A stretch of 64,000 nt of DNA from Trichormus sp. M33_DOE_039 (lineage in GTDB: Bacteria; Cyanobacteriota; Cyanobacteriia; Cyanobacteriales; Nostocaceae), in contig DVDT01000052.1 in assembly GCA_015296085.1 (NCBI GenBank), positions 48,605 to 112,604 of the forward strand, written 5' to 3'. Shown one piece after another: positions 37,345-46,524 of this stretch (the stretch's first letter is position 1; each line of letters opens with the position of its first letter). The notes below the pieces were generated by a model, which made no database searches, was not told the origin of the DNA, and saw only the letters and a program-made list of their open reading frames with translations. The translations under genes and the position numbers were made by a program.

Positions 37345-38514
37345 TTAAAAATCTCTCCAGTGGTCTTGGGGTAAAAATGACCTTTCCATTGGAATTGAGG
37401 CTACGGGTTCTGTGAGAGTGAAATCACCTGCTTCTATCCATTGTTTTAACTCTATGGCAACTTGCCGAGATAAAAACAAACTAGCTAAAGGAGCAGCCCT
37501 AACTGTTTTACCCTCAATGGTGACACGCCCGGATTTTAACTGGGCGTAACTCACCAAACCAAACGTTGGACGCACACGCCGAGGAATAGAAAAATCGACT
37601 ATCGGCGCAACTAAATCTTGGTCTTGTACTGCACAGTGTTCCACTACCTGTTCGTTTAATAAAGGTATGGGTACACCTACACCCAACATTAAAGAAGGGC
37701 CATAACTTTTAAAGTAACAACCCCGTACCCAACGCATATCCATTTGTTTGGCATCACCAATTAAGGCTAAAGTCGCAGCCGGGCCGATCGGTGTTTGATT
37801 AGCTAACCGCTTTTGTAAAGGAAAATGTTGCGTACCTTCCCAAGCCACGTAACCAACACCACCACCCAAGAAAATACGCGTGCCAATGCCAATTAGTTGT
37901 AAATTGGGGTCATTAAATAGGGGAGAAATTGCCCCAGGGTTAGAATAAACAGCGTTACCTAAACGCGGTTGCAAAGGGCCGAGATAGGTATGCAATGGGC
38001 GATCGCCTCCATTTACCCCGACAATAAAATTTTGATAAAGATTACGTGGATTGAATAAATAAAACTGATTTATCGTATCGCGGGTAATGGTAGTCTCAAA
38101 ACTTGCCCTAGGATAACAGTCTGTCACCTGTCCTTGAGCGCGGACATGAATAGGTTTACCTGCAATCAAATCTTCGATCACATGACCACCGCCACGTTCC
38201 CGAACTTCTTCACCATCCATCGTATCTACAGCACAGCTAGCACCTAAATATAAGTCAACTGCGCCAAAGCCAGTATAAGCAGGTACACCATCCACCCAAC
38301 AACGCCGAATTTTGATTGGTGGGTCAGTATGTCCCAAATTAATAATTGCACCACTCGATTCCATCGGTTCAAAAGTGCCTGTGGTGACAACATCCACCTC
38401 TTTGGCAACTTTACTCACACCGACTTCCGCAACTCGTGCTTTTAATTCTTCAACTGTTAACACCACCGCCGTTTGGCGGCGAATTTTTTCGTTAATTTCC
38501 GCAATAGTTCGCAT
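37345..38514 (-). CDS. DUF39 homocysteine biosynthesis family protein
   Basis: 389 residues. It matches the DUF39/homocysteine biosynthesis protein pattern: DVVTTGTFEPMESSGAIINLGHTDPPIKIR, GASCAVDTMDGEEVRERGGGHVIEDLIAGK and GIGTRIFLGGGVGYVAWEGTQH. In methanogens the family (MA1821 type) works with a NIL/ferredoxin partner to sulfurate aspartate semialdehyde on the way to homocysteine. The partner domain is not fused here, so the role in this organism is inference. The Cys in GASCAVD is the likely sulfur carrier. It lies upstream of nothing obvious, with the AI-2E permease 168 bases further upstream on the same strand. Confidence 0.87.
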   Translation of the reverse strand: MRTIAEINEKIRRQTAVVLTVEELKARVAEVGVSKVAKEVDVVTTGTFEPMESSGAIINLGHTDPPIKIRRCWVDGVPAYTGFGAVDLYLGASCAVDTMDGEEVRERGGGHVIEDLIAGKPIHVRAQGQVTDCYPRASFETTITRDTINQFYLFNPRNLYQNFIVGVNGGDRPLHTYLGPLQPRLGNAVYSNPGAISPLFNDPNLQLIGIGTRIFLGGGVGYVAWEGTQHFPLQKRLANQTPIGPAATLALIGDAKQMDMRWVRGCYFKSYGPSLMLGVGVPIPLLNEQVVEHCAVQDQDLVAPIVDFSIPRRVRPTFGLVSYAQLKSGRVTIEGKTVRAAPLASLFLSRQVAIELKQWIEAGDFTLTEPVASIPMERSFLPQDHWRDF

Positions 38515-38681
38515 TTTTCATGTAGCGGATTGACATCCTAATTCTAGGGTGATATCCCGGCTGAGTAATTGATTAAGTCAGTTTGGCTGGAAAAATTTCC
38601 TCAGATGGATGATGAAGGCTTGAACTAGATTAATAATAAAATCATATAACAAGGGACTTGCAAGCCTGTTACCTGGCCTAT

Positions 38682-39821
38682 TTAATCATCTTGAGATAGG
38701 CTATCATTATTTAAATTATTAACTGGTTTTTCCTCTGACCATTTTTCCTCAAATTCAGGAGATTGAGAAACTATTACTAACTCAGTTTCTTGCTCATGAT
38801 TATTTCCCCACTCATCTAAAACGTCTTTAATTAATACTTCTTGCACCCAAATTTTGGCAACAACAGTTAAAGGTAAAGCTAAAAATAATCCTAAAAAGCC
38901 GAAGAAAGTTACAAAAAATAATTGCGAAATCAATGTTACTGCTGGTAGTAAAGATACTTGTTGTGCCATCACAACAGGTGTAATAAAATTGCTTTCGGCC
39001 TGTTGAATAATAAAATATAAACCCAAGACAGCAACGGCTTTCCAAGGATTATCTAAAAGCGCGATCGCCATCGCCGGGACTACGCTCATCGTCGGGCCAA
39101 GATTGGGAATTAAATTTAAAAACCCTGCTAAAACTCCTAAAGCTAATGCTGCCTTGACTCTTAAAATAGATAAGCCAACCACACTCATCAATCCGACTAC
39201 GCCCATAGCAATCAGCGCACCTGTCACCCATCCTTCTAAAGAGAGTTCACACTTGTCTAAAATACCTTCGACTCGGCGGCGATAAAATGAGGGAAACAGC
39301 CTGACAAAAACTCTGCGGTAAGCCAAGGGGTCAACTAATAACATTCCTGTTAACACCAAGACTAGCAGCACATTTAAGACAGCACCAAAGGAAACAGAAA
39401 CAACGGCAAAAGAACTACCTAAAACTCGGTTGACGAAAGGCTGTGCTTGTTGAATTAGACTGTTGATATCCGGTATGAAGGGAACTAGTTGTGGTGGGAC
39501 AAGAGGCCTTAATTCATTCACCCAAGTATTAAAACGGTTAACACCTTGGGGTACACGATAGGTCAATTCATGGAACTGCTGGGCAAATGGTGGGACAATC
39601 AACCAGAAAAAGCCGACCACAACAGCAAAAAATATCATCACTGAGAGGAAAACGGCAAATCCTCGCTTGATACCTGTTTGTTGTAAACGCCTAGCTAACC
39701 GATTTAAGGTAGTAGCTAAGACCACTGCGGCAAACATCAGCAGCAACACTTCCCGAATTTGCCACAATATATATAAAGAAAGAACTATGGCGATTAAGCC
39801 GATCCATTGACCAAGGTTCAC
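38682..39821 (-). CDS. AI-2E/PerM family (UPF0118) membrane protein
   Basis: 379 residues with about seven to eight hydrophobic helices and a soluble coiled segment (about 75-140: PPFAQQFHELTYRVPQGVNRFNTWV), the typical AI-2E-type layout. Diagnostic features are GVLAGFLNLIPNLGPTMSVVPA and SNFITPVVMAQQVSLLPAVTL near the C-terminus. Members have been linked to autoinducer-2 or to sodium-proton exchange. The substrate cannot be told from sequence. The Glu-rich tail (about 355-379) is variable. Cyanobacteria have several paralogs. Confidence 0.9.
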   Translation of the reverse strand: MNLGQWIGLIAIVLSLYILWQIREVLLLMFAAVVLATTLNRLARRLQQTGIKRGFAVFLSVMIFFAVVVGFFWLIVPPFAQQFHELTYRVPQGVNRFNTWVNELRPLVPPQLVPFIPDINSLIQQAQPFVNRVLGSSFAVVSVSFGAVLNVLLVLVLTGMLLVDPLAYRRVFVRLFPSFYRRRVEGILDKCELSLEGWVTGALIAMGVVGLMSVVGLSILRVKAALALGVLAGFLNLIPNLGPTMSVVPAMAIALLDNPWKAVAVLGLYFIIQQAESNFITPVVMAQQVSLLPAVTLISQLFFVTFFGFLGLFLALPLTVVAKIWVQEVLIKDVLDEWGNNHEQETELVIVSQSPEFEEKWSEEKPVNNLNNDSLSQDD

Positions 39822-39911
39822 AGGTTGACTCCCAGCTGTTCGCGTGATGCAGATTCCTAGCAGTTCCAGTAGGTTAGCCGATTTTTACCACTCTCGCCTA
39901 GAGGTTTTTAG

Positions 39912-40127
39912 TTAAGTTTGTTTTTGTGTTTGGAATCGCCATGCTAGAGCGATCGCTATGATCACTGTAGGCAACAAAACGATAACAAGCGCGATGGCAT
40001 TCCGCCCACCGTAGGTGATCGCATCTGTAGTGGGAATCGGGAAACTCGGAGCTACATACTTAATCAACGCCGATAGCAATGCTGAGAGTAACAGCAACTT
40101 CACAATAAAACTTAGCTGATTTTCCAT
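39912..40127 (-). CDS. Small two-helix membrane protein, conserved hypothetical
   Basis: 71 residues from the ATG at 40127 (a GTG at 40166 would add 13). Two hydrophobic helices (SFIVKLLLLSALLSALIKYVAP and GGRNAIALVIVLLPTVIIAIALAWRF) flank a short polar loop with FPIPTTDA. It looks like a real small protein family seen in cyanobacteria, but I know no function. It sits between the AI-2E gene and the divergent ftsH gene. Confidence 0.6.
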   Translation of the reverse strand: MENQLSFIVKLLLLSALLSALIKYVAPSFPIPTTDAITYGGRNAIALVIVLLPTVIIAIALAWRFQTQKQT

Positions 40128-40361
40128 AAAAGTACGGCAATTCACATTTTGCAGTAGGGTATCCACTCATTTAGGCTGCATGATCTAGTCTCTACAATAG
40201 ACCTATAACTACACAAACCTTTACAAATTAGGTTACAGGAGACAGGAAAGAGAGAACAGAGTATAGGGAAAGCGGTAGAGAAAAATTAATTACTAATGGC
40301 TATTGTTACAGACGTGATTAATCGCATCTGTACTGGATAACTCAAATAGAGGTGATAAAGA

Positions 40362-42299
40362 ATGCCTGTTGAAACTGATAATAATAAAAAAATCAAACCG
40401 CCTAGATTACGGCAGTTTGGCGGCAGTTTTTTGATTTTGCTGAGTTTGTTGTTACTACTGAATTTTATTGTTCCTAGTTTTTTTGGCCCCCGATTGCCGC
40501 AAGTTCCATATAGTGATTTTATTACTCAAGTCCAGGCTGGTAAGGTAGATCGGGCGATTGTGGGTGGCGATCGCATTGAGTATTCTCTCAAAGGGCAAAC
40601 TCCAGAAGGTCAAACGACTGAGCAGGTATTCATCACCACACCAGTAGCCATTGATTTGGACTTACCGAAAATTCTCCGCGACAACAACGTCGAGTTTGCC
40701 GCACCCCCACCAAACCAAAATGGTTGGATTGGTACTTTACTAAGTTGGGTTGCTCCCCCGTTAATTTTCTTTGGGATTTGGGGCTTCTTAATTAATCGTC
40801 AAGGTGGTGGCCCGGCTGCATTGACGGTAGGTAAAAGCAAAGCTCGAATTTACTCTGAAGGTAGCACCGGCGTGAAGTTTCTCGATGTTGCTGGTGTGGA
40901 TGAAGCGAAGGTGGAATTAGAAGAAATTGTGGATTTCCTCAAGAATGCAGGTAAATACACGAAATTAGGAGCGAAAATTCCTAAAGGTGTGCTGCTAGTA
41001 GGGCCACCAGGAACTGGAAAAACACTATTAGCAAAAGCGATCGCAGGGGAAGCTGGTGTACCTTTCTTCAGCATCTCTGGTTCAGAATTTATCGAGTTGT
41101 TTGTCGGTGTGGGTGCGGCGCGGGTACGCGACTTGTTTGAACAAGCCAAAAAACAAGCACCTTGTATTGTGTTCATCGATGAGTTAGACGCACTGGGTAA
41201 ATCTCGCGGTGGTGCTGGTGGCTTTGTCGGTGGTAATGATGAACGGGAACAAACCCTCAACCAGTTACTCACCGAGATGGATGGCTTTGACGCTAACACC
41301 GGTGTCATTATCATTGCTGCTACTAACCGTCCCGAAGTCCTTGACCCCGCTTTACGCCGTCCTGGTCGCTTCGATCGCCAAGTTGTGGTGGATCGTCCTG
41401 ATAAAATTGGTCGGGAAGCAATTCTCAAAGTCCACGCCAGAAATGTCAAATTAGCTGATGATGTTGACTTGGGTGCGATCGGGATTAAAACTCCAGGCTT
41501 TGCTGGTGCAGATTTAGCTAACCTCGTCAATGAAGCTGCACTGTTAGCCGCTAGACAAAATCGTCCAGCCGTCGTTATGGCAGACTTTAATGAAGCGATT
41601 GAACGGGTTGTGGCTGGTTTGGAAAAACGCTCTCGTGTTTTAAATGAAACTGAGAAGAAAACTGTCGCTTATCACGAAGTCGGTCACGCCATAATTGGGG
41701 CTTTGATGCCTGGGGCTGGTAGAGTCGAGAAAATCTCTGTAGTTCCCCGTGGTGTTGGTGCATTGGGCTATACGATCCAAATGCCCGAAGAAGACCGCTT
41801 TTTAATGATAGAAGATGAAATTCGCGGTCGCATTGCTACCCTGTTGGGTGGACGTTCCGCCGAAGAAATTGTCTTTGGTAAAGTGTCCACTGGCGCGAGT
41901 GATGATATTCAAAAAGCCACCGATTTGGCAGAACGCTACGTGACTCTGTATGGGATGAGTGACCAATTAGGGCCAGTAGCCTTTGAGAAAATCCAACAGC
42001 AATTTCTTGAAGGTTACGGTAATCCCCGCCGTTCTATTAGTCCCAAAGTGGCTGAAGAAATTGACCGGGAAGTTAAGCAGATTGTCGATAACGCCCACCA
42101 CATTGCTTTGAGTATTTTGCAACATAACCGTGATTTGTTGGAAGAAACAGCACAGGAATTACTGCAAAAAGAAATCCTCGAAGGTGCAGTACTGCGGGAA
42201 CGTCTCAATCAAGCTAAAACACCAGACGAACTCTCAGAATGGTTGCGGACAGGTAAGTTATCTCCAGATAAACCTCTTTTGCAAACACTGCTGGTTTAG
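40362..42299 (+). CDS. ftsH: ATP-dependent zinc metalloprotease FtsH
   Basis: 645 residues. Two N-terminal membrane helices (about 21-41 and 122-143) bracket a periplasmic/lumenal domain. The AAA module has Walker A GPPGTGKT (214-221), the pore motif around [22 protein letters not shown], Walker [13 protein letters not shown] and the second region of homology ending [10 protein letters not shown]. The protease site is HEVGH (438-442), with a later Asp as third zinc ligand. It degrades damaged membrane proteins. In cyanobacteria FtsH hexamers handle photodamaged D1 and control iron response. Which of the four cyanobacterial paralogs this is was not settled. GAGGTG precedes the ATG. Confidence 0.97.
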   Translation: MPVETDNNKKIKPPRLRQFGGSFLILLSLLLLLNFIVPSFFGPRLPQVPYSDFITQVQAGKVDRAIVGGDRIEYSLKGQTPEGQTTEQVFITTPVAIDLDLPKILRDNNVEFAAPPPNQNGWIGTLLSWVAPPLIFFGIWGFLINRQGGGPAALTVGKSKARIYSEGSTGVKFLDVAGVDEAKVELEEIVDFLKNAGKYTKLGAKIPKGVLLVGPPGTGKTLLAKAIAGEAGVPFFSISGSEFIELFVGVGAARVRDLFEQAKKQAPCIVFIDELDALGKSRGGAGGFVGGNDEREQTLNQLLTEMDGFDANTGVIIIAATNRPEVLDPALRRPGRFDRQVVVDRPDKIGREAILKVHARNVKLADDVDLGAIGIKTPGFAGADLANLVNEAALLAARQNRPAVVMADFNEAIERVVAGLEKRSRVLNETEKKTVAYHEVGHAIIGALMPGAGRVEKISVVPRGVGALGYTIQMPEEDRFLMIEDEIRGRIATLLGGRSAEEIVFGKVSTGASDDIQKATDLAERYVTLYGMSDQLGPVAFEKIQQQFLEGYGNPRRSISPKVAEEIDREVKQIVDNAHHIALSILQHNRDLLEETAQELLQKEILEGAVLRERLNQAKTPDELSEWLRTGKLSPDKPLLQTLLV

Positions 42300-42383
42300 T
42301 AATTAGACCTCTTGCATAAATACTTTGGTGTTGCGGGCAATATCTAGAGGTTATATAGCGGTTTGCAGTTGAATGGAATACAG

Positions 42384-42449
42384 ACCTAACCCCTAACCCC
42401 TTCCCTACAAGGGAAGGGGAATAAAACTCAAAGCCTCTCTCCTTTGTAG
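42384..42449. repeat. Dispersed repeat, CCTTCCCTACAAGGGAAGG family
   Basis: ACCTAACCCCTAACCCC, then the palindrome CCCCTTCCCTACAAGGGAAG and AAAGCCTCTCTCC. The same block occurs inverted at about 51326-51401, and a MITE-split relative lies at 26585-26650 and 26989 onward. It lies between ftsH and the terminator hairpin. Confidence 0.8.
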
Positions 42450-42459
42450 ATTAAATTCA

Positions 42460-42495
42460 AAAAGCGATCGCTACTTTCGGGGAGCGATCGCTTTT
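42460..42495. terminator. Bidirectional hairpin built from two HIP1 sites
   Basis: AAAAGCGATCGCT (42460-42472) is the exact reverse complement of AGCGATCGCTTTT (42483-42495), a 13-bp stem with a 10-base loop. Both arms contain GCGATCGC, and A- and T-runs close both ends. It lies between convergent ftsH and the kinase gene, so it can end both transcripts. Confidence 0.75.
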
Positions 42496-42553
42496 GCTTT
42501 AACGTGCGTTCGACGAAACCTAATACCAACCTCATTACGCCCCTATATGTTCT

Positions 42554-44593
42554 CTAATTAGGTATAGGTGTTTCTGTGGGGGTGTCAGTTGGTGTGGGTG
42601 TGGGTGTAGTTGCTTCTGTGGGAGTTGGTGTTGGTTCTGGTGGGTTGGGATTTTCCACTGTGAGACTGAGTTCATAATCTAGTGATGTGGAAGCGGTGGA
42701 TACCAAAACAAATTCATAAAATCCCGACTCTGGTAGTTCTGTAGTTAAAGTACGTTGTGAGGAATCTTCTAAAAACGTAACTTTACCAGAAGGAGAATAA
42801 ATCGATAACAAAACTTTGGGATTAGCTTCTAGCTGAAAATCTAAAGTTTGATTTTGGGCTAAATCAGCAATAAAAACTTTACCCACACTAGGTTTGAGAG
42901 TACCACTGAGAGTTTTACTAATAGCACCAGGGTCAAAGACAATTTTTTCTAAAGCACTACCAGCAACCAACCCGCTCAGTCTATCACTAACAATTGCGTA
43001 CCACACTTGTCCGATGGGTTGATTGATAAAATCTTGACCTTTGCGTTCTGGGAAGACGCTAAAGAAAGCTGCATCACCTAAATCATACAAAGCCCGACTA
43101 CTAACGTTAACTTGATTAACTTCTACCTTCCAGCGATCGCTATCAGCGTTAGTATAAGTACCTAATTGTCGTCTAGCTCTGGGACTCAAAGGTGCAAGTT
43201 TTTCGAGTAAATCACCAGCGATTTGATCCCATTCGGTTCGTAGATTTTCATCGTTTGCTTCATCGCTGAGGGTGCGTCCCCGTAAACTGGGATTCTGTTC
43301 CCAAAACAGTTGGTTGACTACATTTATATAGAAGTTAAAGTCTATACCCAATTGTTGGCGACGAGTATTTAATCTTTGTTTACGTTGTCGTTCTGTCGGC
43401 GAATATTTATCTAGGGGATTTGTCGGCTGACTAATAGTTGGTACAGGTGTAGGTGTAGAGGTGGAATCCACTATTATTTGATTGTTATTTCTCCCACTCA
43501 CTCCCCACCAAACGAGTCCCCCAGTCACAGCTAACGCCAGTACCGACAGGAAAGTTTTTGTTGGTGTCCACTGGCTTTGGGGTGTGGGGGGAATTGAAGC
43601 AAGGGGGGCAGGGGAAGCAGGGGAGGTATGGGGAGCAGGGGCAGTAGGGAGATTAGGGGAGATAGCTTGTGTGTCCGAGGTGGTTGAAACTGTGGGAGTA
43701 GGGGCTTGTGTGGGGGGATAATATGCTGGTGTGGGGTTGAGTGCGTCTAGAACTTGTTGGGCTGACTGGTAGCGATCGCCTGGTCTAGCAGCTAACATTT
43801 GATCTAAGACTTGCCCTAATAAGGGACTAAGAGTAATTTCTCTGCGCCATTGCCAAGAGACATTGTAATTATCAACTAGTTCTTGGGGTTGTTTACCCGT
43901 CAATAAAACTATTGCTGTCACCGCTAAAGCATACAAATCGCTGTGGGGAGAGACAGCACCCGTTTGCATTTGTTCTGGTGGTGCAAATCCTACCTTACCT
44001 AATAGCGTGGCGACTGGAGGTGGTGCGCCTATCCCTGGTTGATAATATTGGGAAGCAACGGCGGCTACTACTTGTTTGACACCACCAAAATCAATTAATA
44101 CTGGTAGTTGGTCAACAGTGCGAAGAATTAAGTTATCTGGTGAAATATCACGATGGATCACACCCAAAGAATGGATGTAACCCAAGACTGGTAAAATTTG
44201 CTGTATAAGTTGGCGAATTTCTAATTCTGTAAATTTTAAGCCCTGTTGTTTACGGGCATTTAATAGCGAACTATAGGTTTGTCCTTCGACGTAATCTTGA
44301 ACTAAAAATAAATATTCTTGTCCTGCTAATTTAATGTTGAACTGTTCCCGAAACCTAGGAATTTGGGGATGTTGCAACTTATAAAGAACGCTAGCTTCAC
44401 GCTGAAATAGTTCTTGAGCCTTTTGTAAAACGTACTCCGTCTGAACCTGGGGAGAAAATTCTTTTAAAACACAAAGCTCTCGAAAACGGTTAATATCTTC
44501 AGCCAAATATGTACGTCCAAATCCCCCTTGACCGAGTTGACGTACAATCACATAGCGATCGCCTAAAGTTAGCCCTGGTTGAATGTTAGTCAT
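42554..44593 (-). CDS. Membrane Ser/Thr protein kinase with unknown C-terminal module
   Basis: 679 residues. Kinase domain 10-290: glycine loop LGQGGFGRTYL, Lys K44 (VLKEF), HRDISPDN (D149) and DFG (168-170), so it looks active. A Pro/Ser/Thr-rich linker (about 290-340) precedes one membrane helix (about 345-365). Residues about 405-545 form a module also found in the next kinase: RRQQLGIDFNFYINVVNQLFWEQNPSLRGR, RRQLGTYTNADSDRW, QVWYAIVSDRLSG. A PPC-like beta-domain (about 560-645) and a Thr/Pro tail follow, found only in this copy. The extracytoplasmic part could sense a wall or envelope ligand. Substrates unknown. A heptamer repeat abuts the start. Confidence 0.9.
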   Translation of the reverse strand: MTNIQPGLTLGDRYVIVRQLGQGGFGRTYLAEDINRFRELCVLKEFSPQVQTEYVLQKAQELFQREASVLYKLQHPQIPRFREQFNIKLAGQEYLFLVQDYVEGQTYSSLLNARKQQGLKFTELEIRQLIQQILPVLGYIHSLGVIHRDISPDNLILRTVDQLPVLIDFGGVKQVVAAVASQYYQPGIGAPPPVATLLGKVGFAPPEQMQTGAVSPHSDLYALAVTAIVLLTGKQPQELVDNYNVSWQWRREITLSPLLGQVLDQMLAARPGDRYQSAQQVLDALNPTPAYYPPTQAPTPTVSTTSDTQAISPNLPTAPAPHTSPASPAPLASIPPTPQSQWTPTKTFLSVLALAVTGGLVWWGVSGRNNNQIIVDSTSTPTPVPTISQPTNPLDKYSPTERQRKQRLNTRRQQLGIDFNFYINVVNQLFWEQNPSLRGRTLSDEANDENLRTEWDQIAGDLLEKLAPLSPRARRQLGTYTNADSDRWKVEVNQVNVSSRALYDLGDAAFFSVFPERKGQDFINQPIGQVWYAIVSDRLSGLVAGSALEKIVFDPGAISKTLSGTLKPSVGKVFIADLAQNQTLDFQLEANPKVLLSIYSPSGKVTFLEDSSQRTLTTELPESGFYEFVLVSTASTSLDYELSLTVENPNPPEPTPTPTEATTPTPTPTDTPTETPIPN

Positions 44594-44700
44594 TAGTTAA
44601 TAGTCAGTAGTCATTAGTCCATAGTCAGCAGTCAACAGCCAATAGTTATTTCCCTGCTCCCCTGCAATTGCTCTCCCTGTCACATGTCACCTATCAACAG

Positions 44701-46392
44701 TTATCTTCTCCCTCTTGCTTGACTAACTTGATCAGCGGAGATCGCATACCAAACTTGCCGTAAAGTATTTGGATTCAGTTTGGCACGGTCTTGACCTGGA
44801 AACAACTGATCAAATTTCTGATTGGTATCTTTATTCAGATCATTAACTGTGTAGCTTCCTAATTGTCCAGAACGAGCTTGTCTTCTCCAAGTTTGATAAT
44901 CTCTCTCTGTATAGCTTCCCAGTTGACGGCGTGCTGTTGTACTGAGGTTAGCCTGTTCTATTTTATTTAATAAATCTCCCGCTACAGATGCCCATTCTTC
45001 TCGTAAGGCTGCATCTTCTGCACTAGAAGTAAGGCTGCGTCCTTTTAATTCTGGTTTTTGAGCATAAAATAATTCGTCTACTGTCTGGATAAAAAAGCCT
45101 TCGGGAATTTCTAACTGTTGACGACGGCTCAAAACTTGACTCAGAGTGACTTTGTTTTTGTTACTAACTGGTTGAGCGATCGGATTAGGTAATGATGGTA
45201 GTTGGGGTAAAGAAATTTGTGGTGGCGTAATAGATGACACACCTTTAATGATGGAATTGACTACAGCCCAAGTACCTGCACCTGTCAAGATGACTAATGC
45301 CGTTCCGCCAAAACTGACTGCAAAAGGACGCAACCAAGCGGGTAGAGGTAACTTTTGAGACGCTACTTGAGTTTTGCTATGCAGCTTACTCACAATTGCC
45401 CCAGCTTTGCGTCCAGGGGCAACTATCATAGTTTTAATTTTGGTAAGATGAGTCACTGGTGCTTTGGTTACGTCTGGTGATGGTAAATCTTTGAGAACTT
45501 GATCAGCATTTTGATAGCGATCGCTTGGTTTATATGCCAGCATCTTTTTTAACACTGCCTCTAGCTTAAAGCTGACATTAATTTCCCTACCCCAACGCCA
45601 AATTCCTTGATAGCTGTCATATAATTTTTGCGGCTCTTTCCCTGTCAATAAAACTAACACTGTCACCGCTAAAGAATATAAATCACTGTTTTTATATACT
45701 TTTCCTTGTCGTAACTGTTCTTCTGGCGCGTAACCTTTTTTACCTAATAATGTATAGTTTGCTGCTAACTGCGTAAACCAAAAGCCTTGCGAAGCTGGTA
45801 ATTGTTTGACTCCACCAAAGTCGATGAGTATAGGTAAATTATCAGAACGCCGCCAAATTAGATTATCAGGCGAAATATCACGATGAACTACATCTAAAGA
45901 GTGTATGTAAGATAAGACTGGCAATATTTTTTGCAGTAAATTAATAATTTCCTCTTCGCTGAAGGTCTTCCCTTGACTTTGACGCTCTTCTAAAAGTTTG
46001 TCAAAATTATCACCATCTATATAATCTTGTACTAAAAAGAAAAAATCCTTACTTCCAATTGTGACTTGTAGTGAATTATGAAACATGGGAATCTGGGGAT
46101 GGCTGAGTTTTTTGAGGACATTTGCCTCTCTCTCAAACAATTCCCTCGCCTTTTGTAAATCCTGTTTTTCCGTGACTTGGGGTGCAAATTCTTTCAGTAC
46201 GCAGGTTTGATTCGATTTCGTTGTATCCTCAGCCAAATAAGTACGCCCAAAACCACCCTGTCCCAATTGACGAATCACCCGATAGCGATTGTTCACAACT
46301 TGCCCAGTCGCAAGAGCCAACGGTTCACCGCAATGAATGCAAAAACGGTTACTGCTACTATTTGGGTGTTGTTTACTGCAATATACCTGCAT
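44701..46392 (-). CDS. Zinc-ribbon Ser/Thr protein kinase with the same C-terminal module
   Basis: 563 residues. It opens with a Cys-rich motif (C5, H9, C18, C21: YCSKQHPNSSSNRFCIHCG), as in the four-Cys kinases of cyanobacteria. The kinase domain (about 36-300) has LGQGGFGRTYL, K67, HRDISPDN (D172) and DFG (191-193). One membrane helix lies at about 355-380 (FGGTALVILTGAGTWAVVNSII). Residues about 410-563 match the module of the downstream kinase, ending with RQVWYAISADQVSQ. It lies 107 bases upstream of that paralog on the same strand, so the pair arose by tandem duplication. It lacks the PPC-like domain. Role unknown, possibly a paired envelope sensor. Confidence 0.9.
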   Translation of the reverse strand: MQVYCSKQHPNSSSNRFCIHCGEPLALATGQVVNNRYRVIRQLGQGGFGRTYLAEDTTKSNQTCVLKEFAPQVTEKQDLQKARELFEREANVLKKLSHPQIPMFHNSLQVTIGSKDFFFLVQDYIDGDNFDKLLEERQSQGKTFSEEEIINLLQKILPVLSYIHSLDVVHRDISPDNLIWRRSDNLPILIDFGGVKQLPASQGFWFTQLAANYTLLGKKGYAPEEQLRQGKVYKNSDLYSLAVTVLVLLTGKEPQKLYDSYQGIWRWGREINVSFKLEAVLKKMLAYKPSDRYQNADQVLKDLPSPDVTKAPVTHLTKIKTMIVAPGRKAGAIVSKLHSKTQVASQKLPLPAWLRPFAVSFGGTALVILTGAGTWAVVNSIIKGVSSITPPQISLPQLPSLPNPIAQPVSNKNKVTLSQVLSRRQQLEIPEGFFIQTVDELFYAQKPELKGRSLTSSAEDAALREEWASVAGDLLNKIEQANLSTTARRQLGSYTERDYQTWRRQARSGQLGSYTVNDLNKDTNQKFDQLFPGQDRAKLNPNTLRQVWYAISADQVSQARGRR

Positions 46393-46524
46393 GGCTCTGA
46401 GGGGTATGATTAGGGTTTTTATAAATTACTACAACTAGTGAGGTTCAATTTACGAATATTCTCTCAGGAAAGTTAGGGACTGGGGATTGGGGATAATGAC
46501 TATTGATTATTGACTATTGACCAT

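Noticed and set aside
40850..41530. Long antisense frame opposite ftsH
   Set aside because: Codon-shadow of the strongly conserved AAA domain; no start signal.
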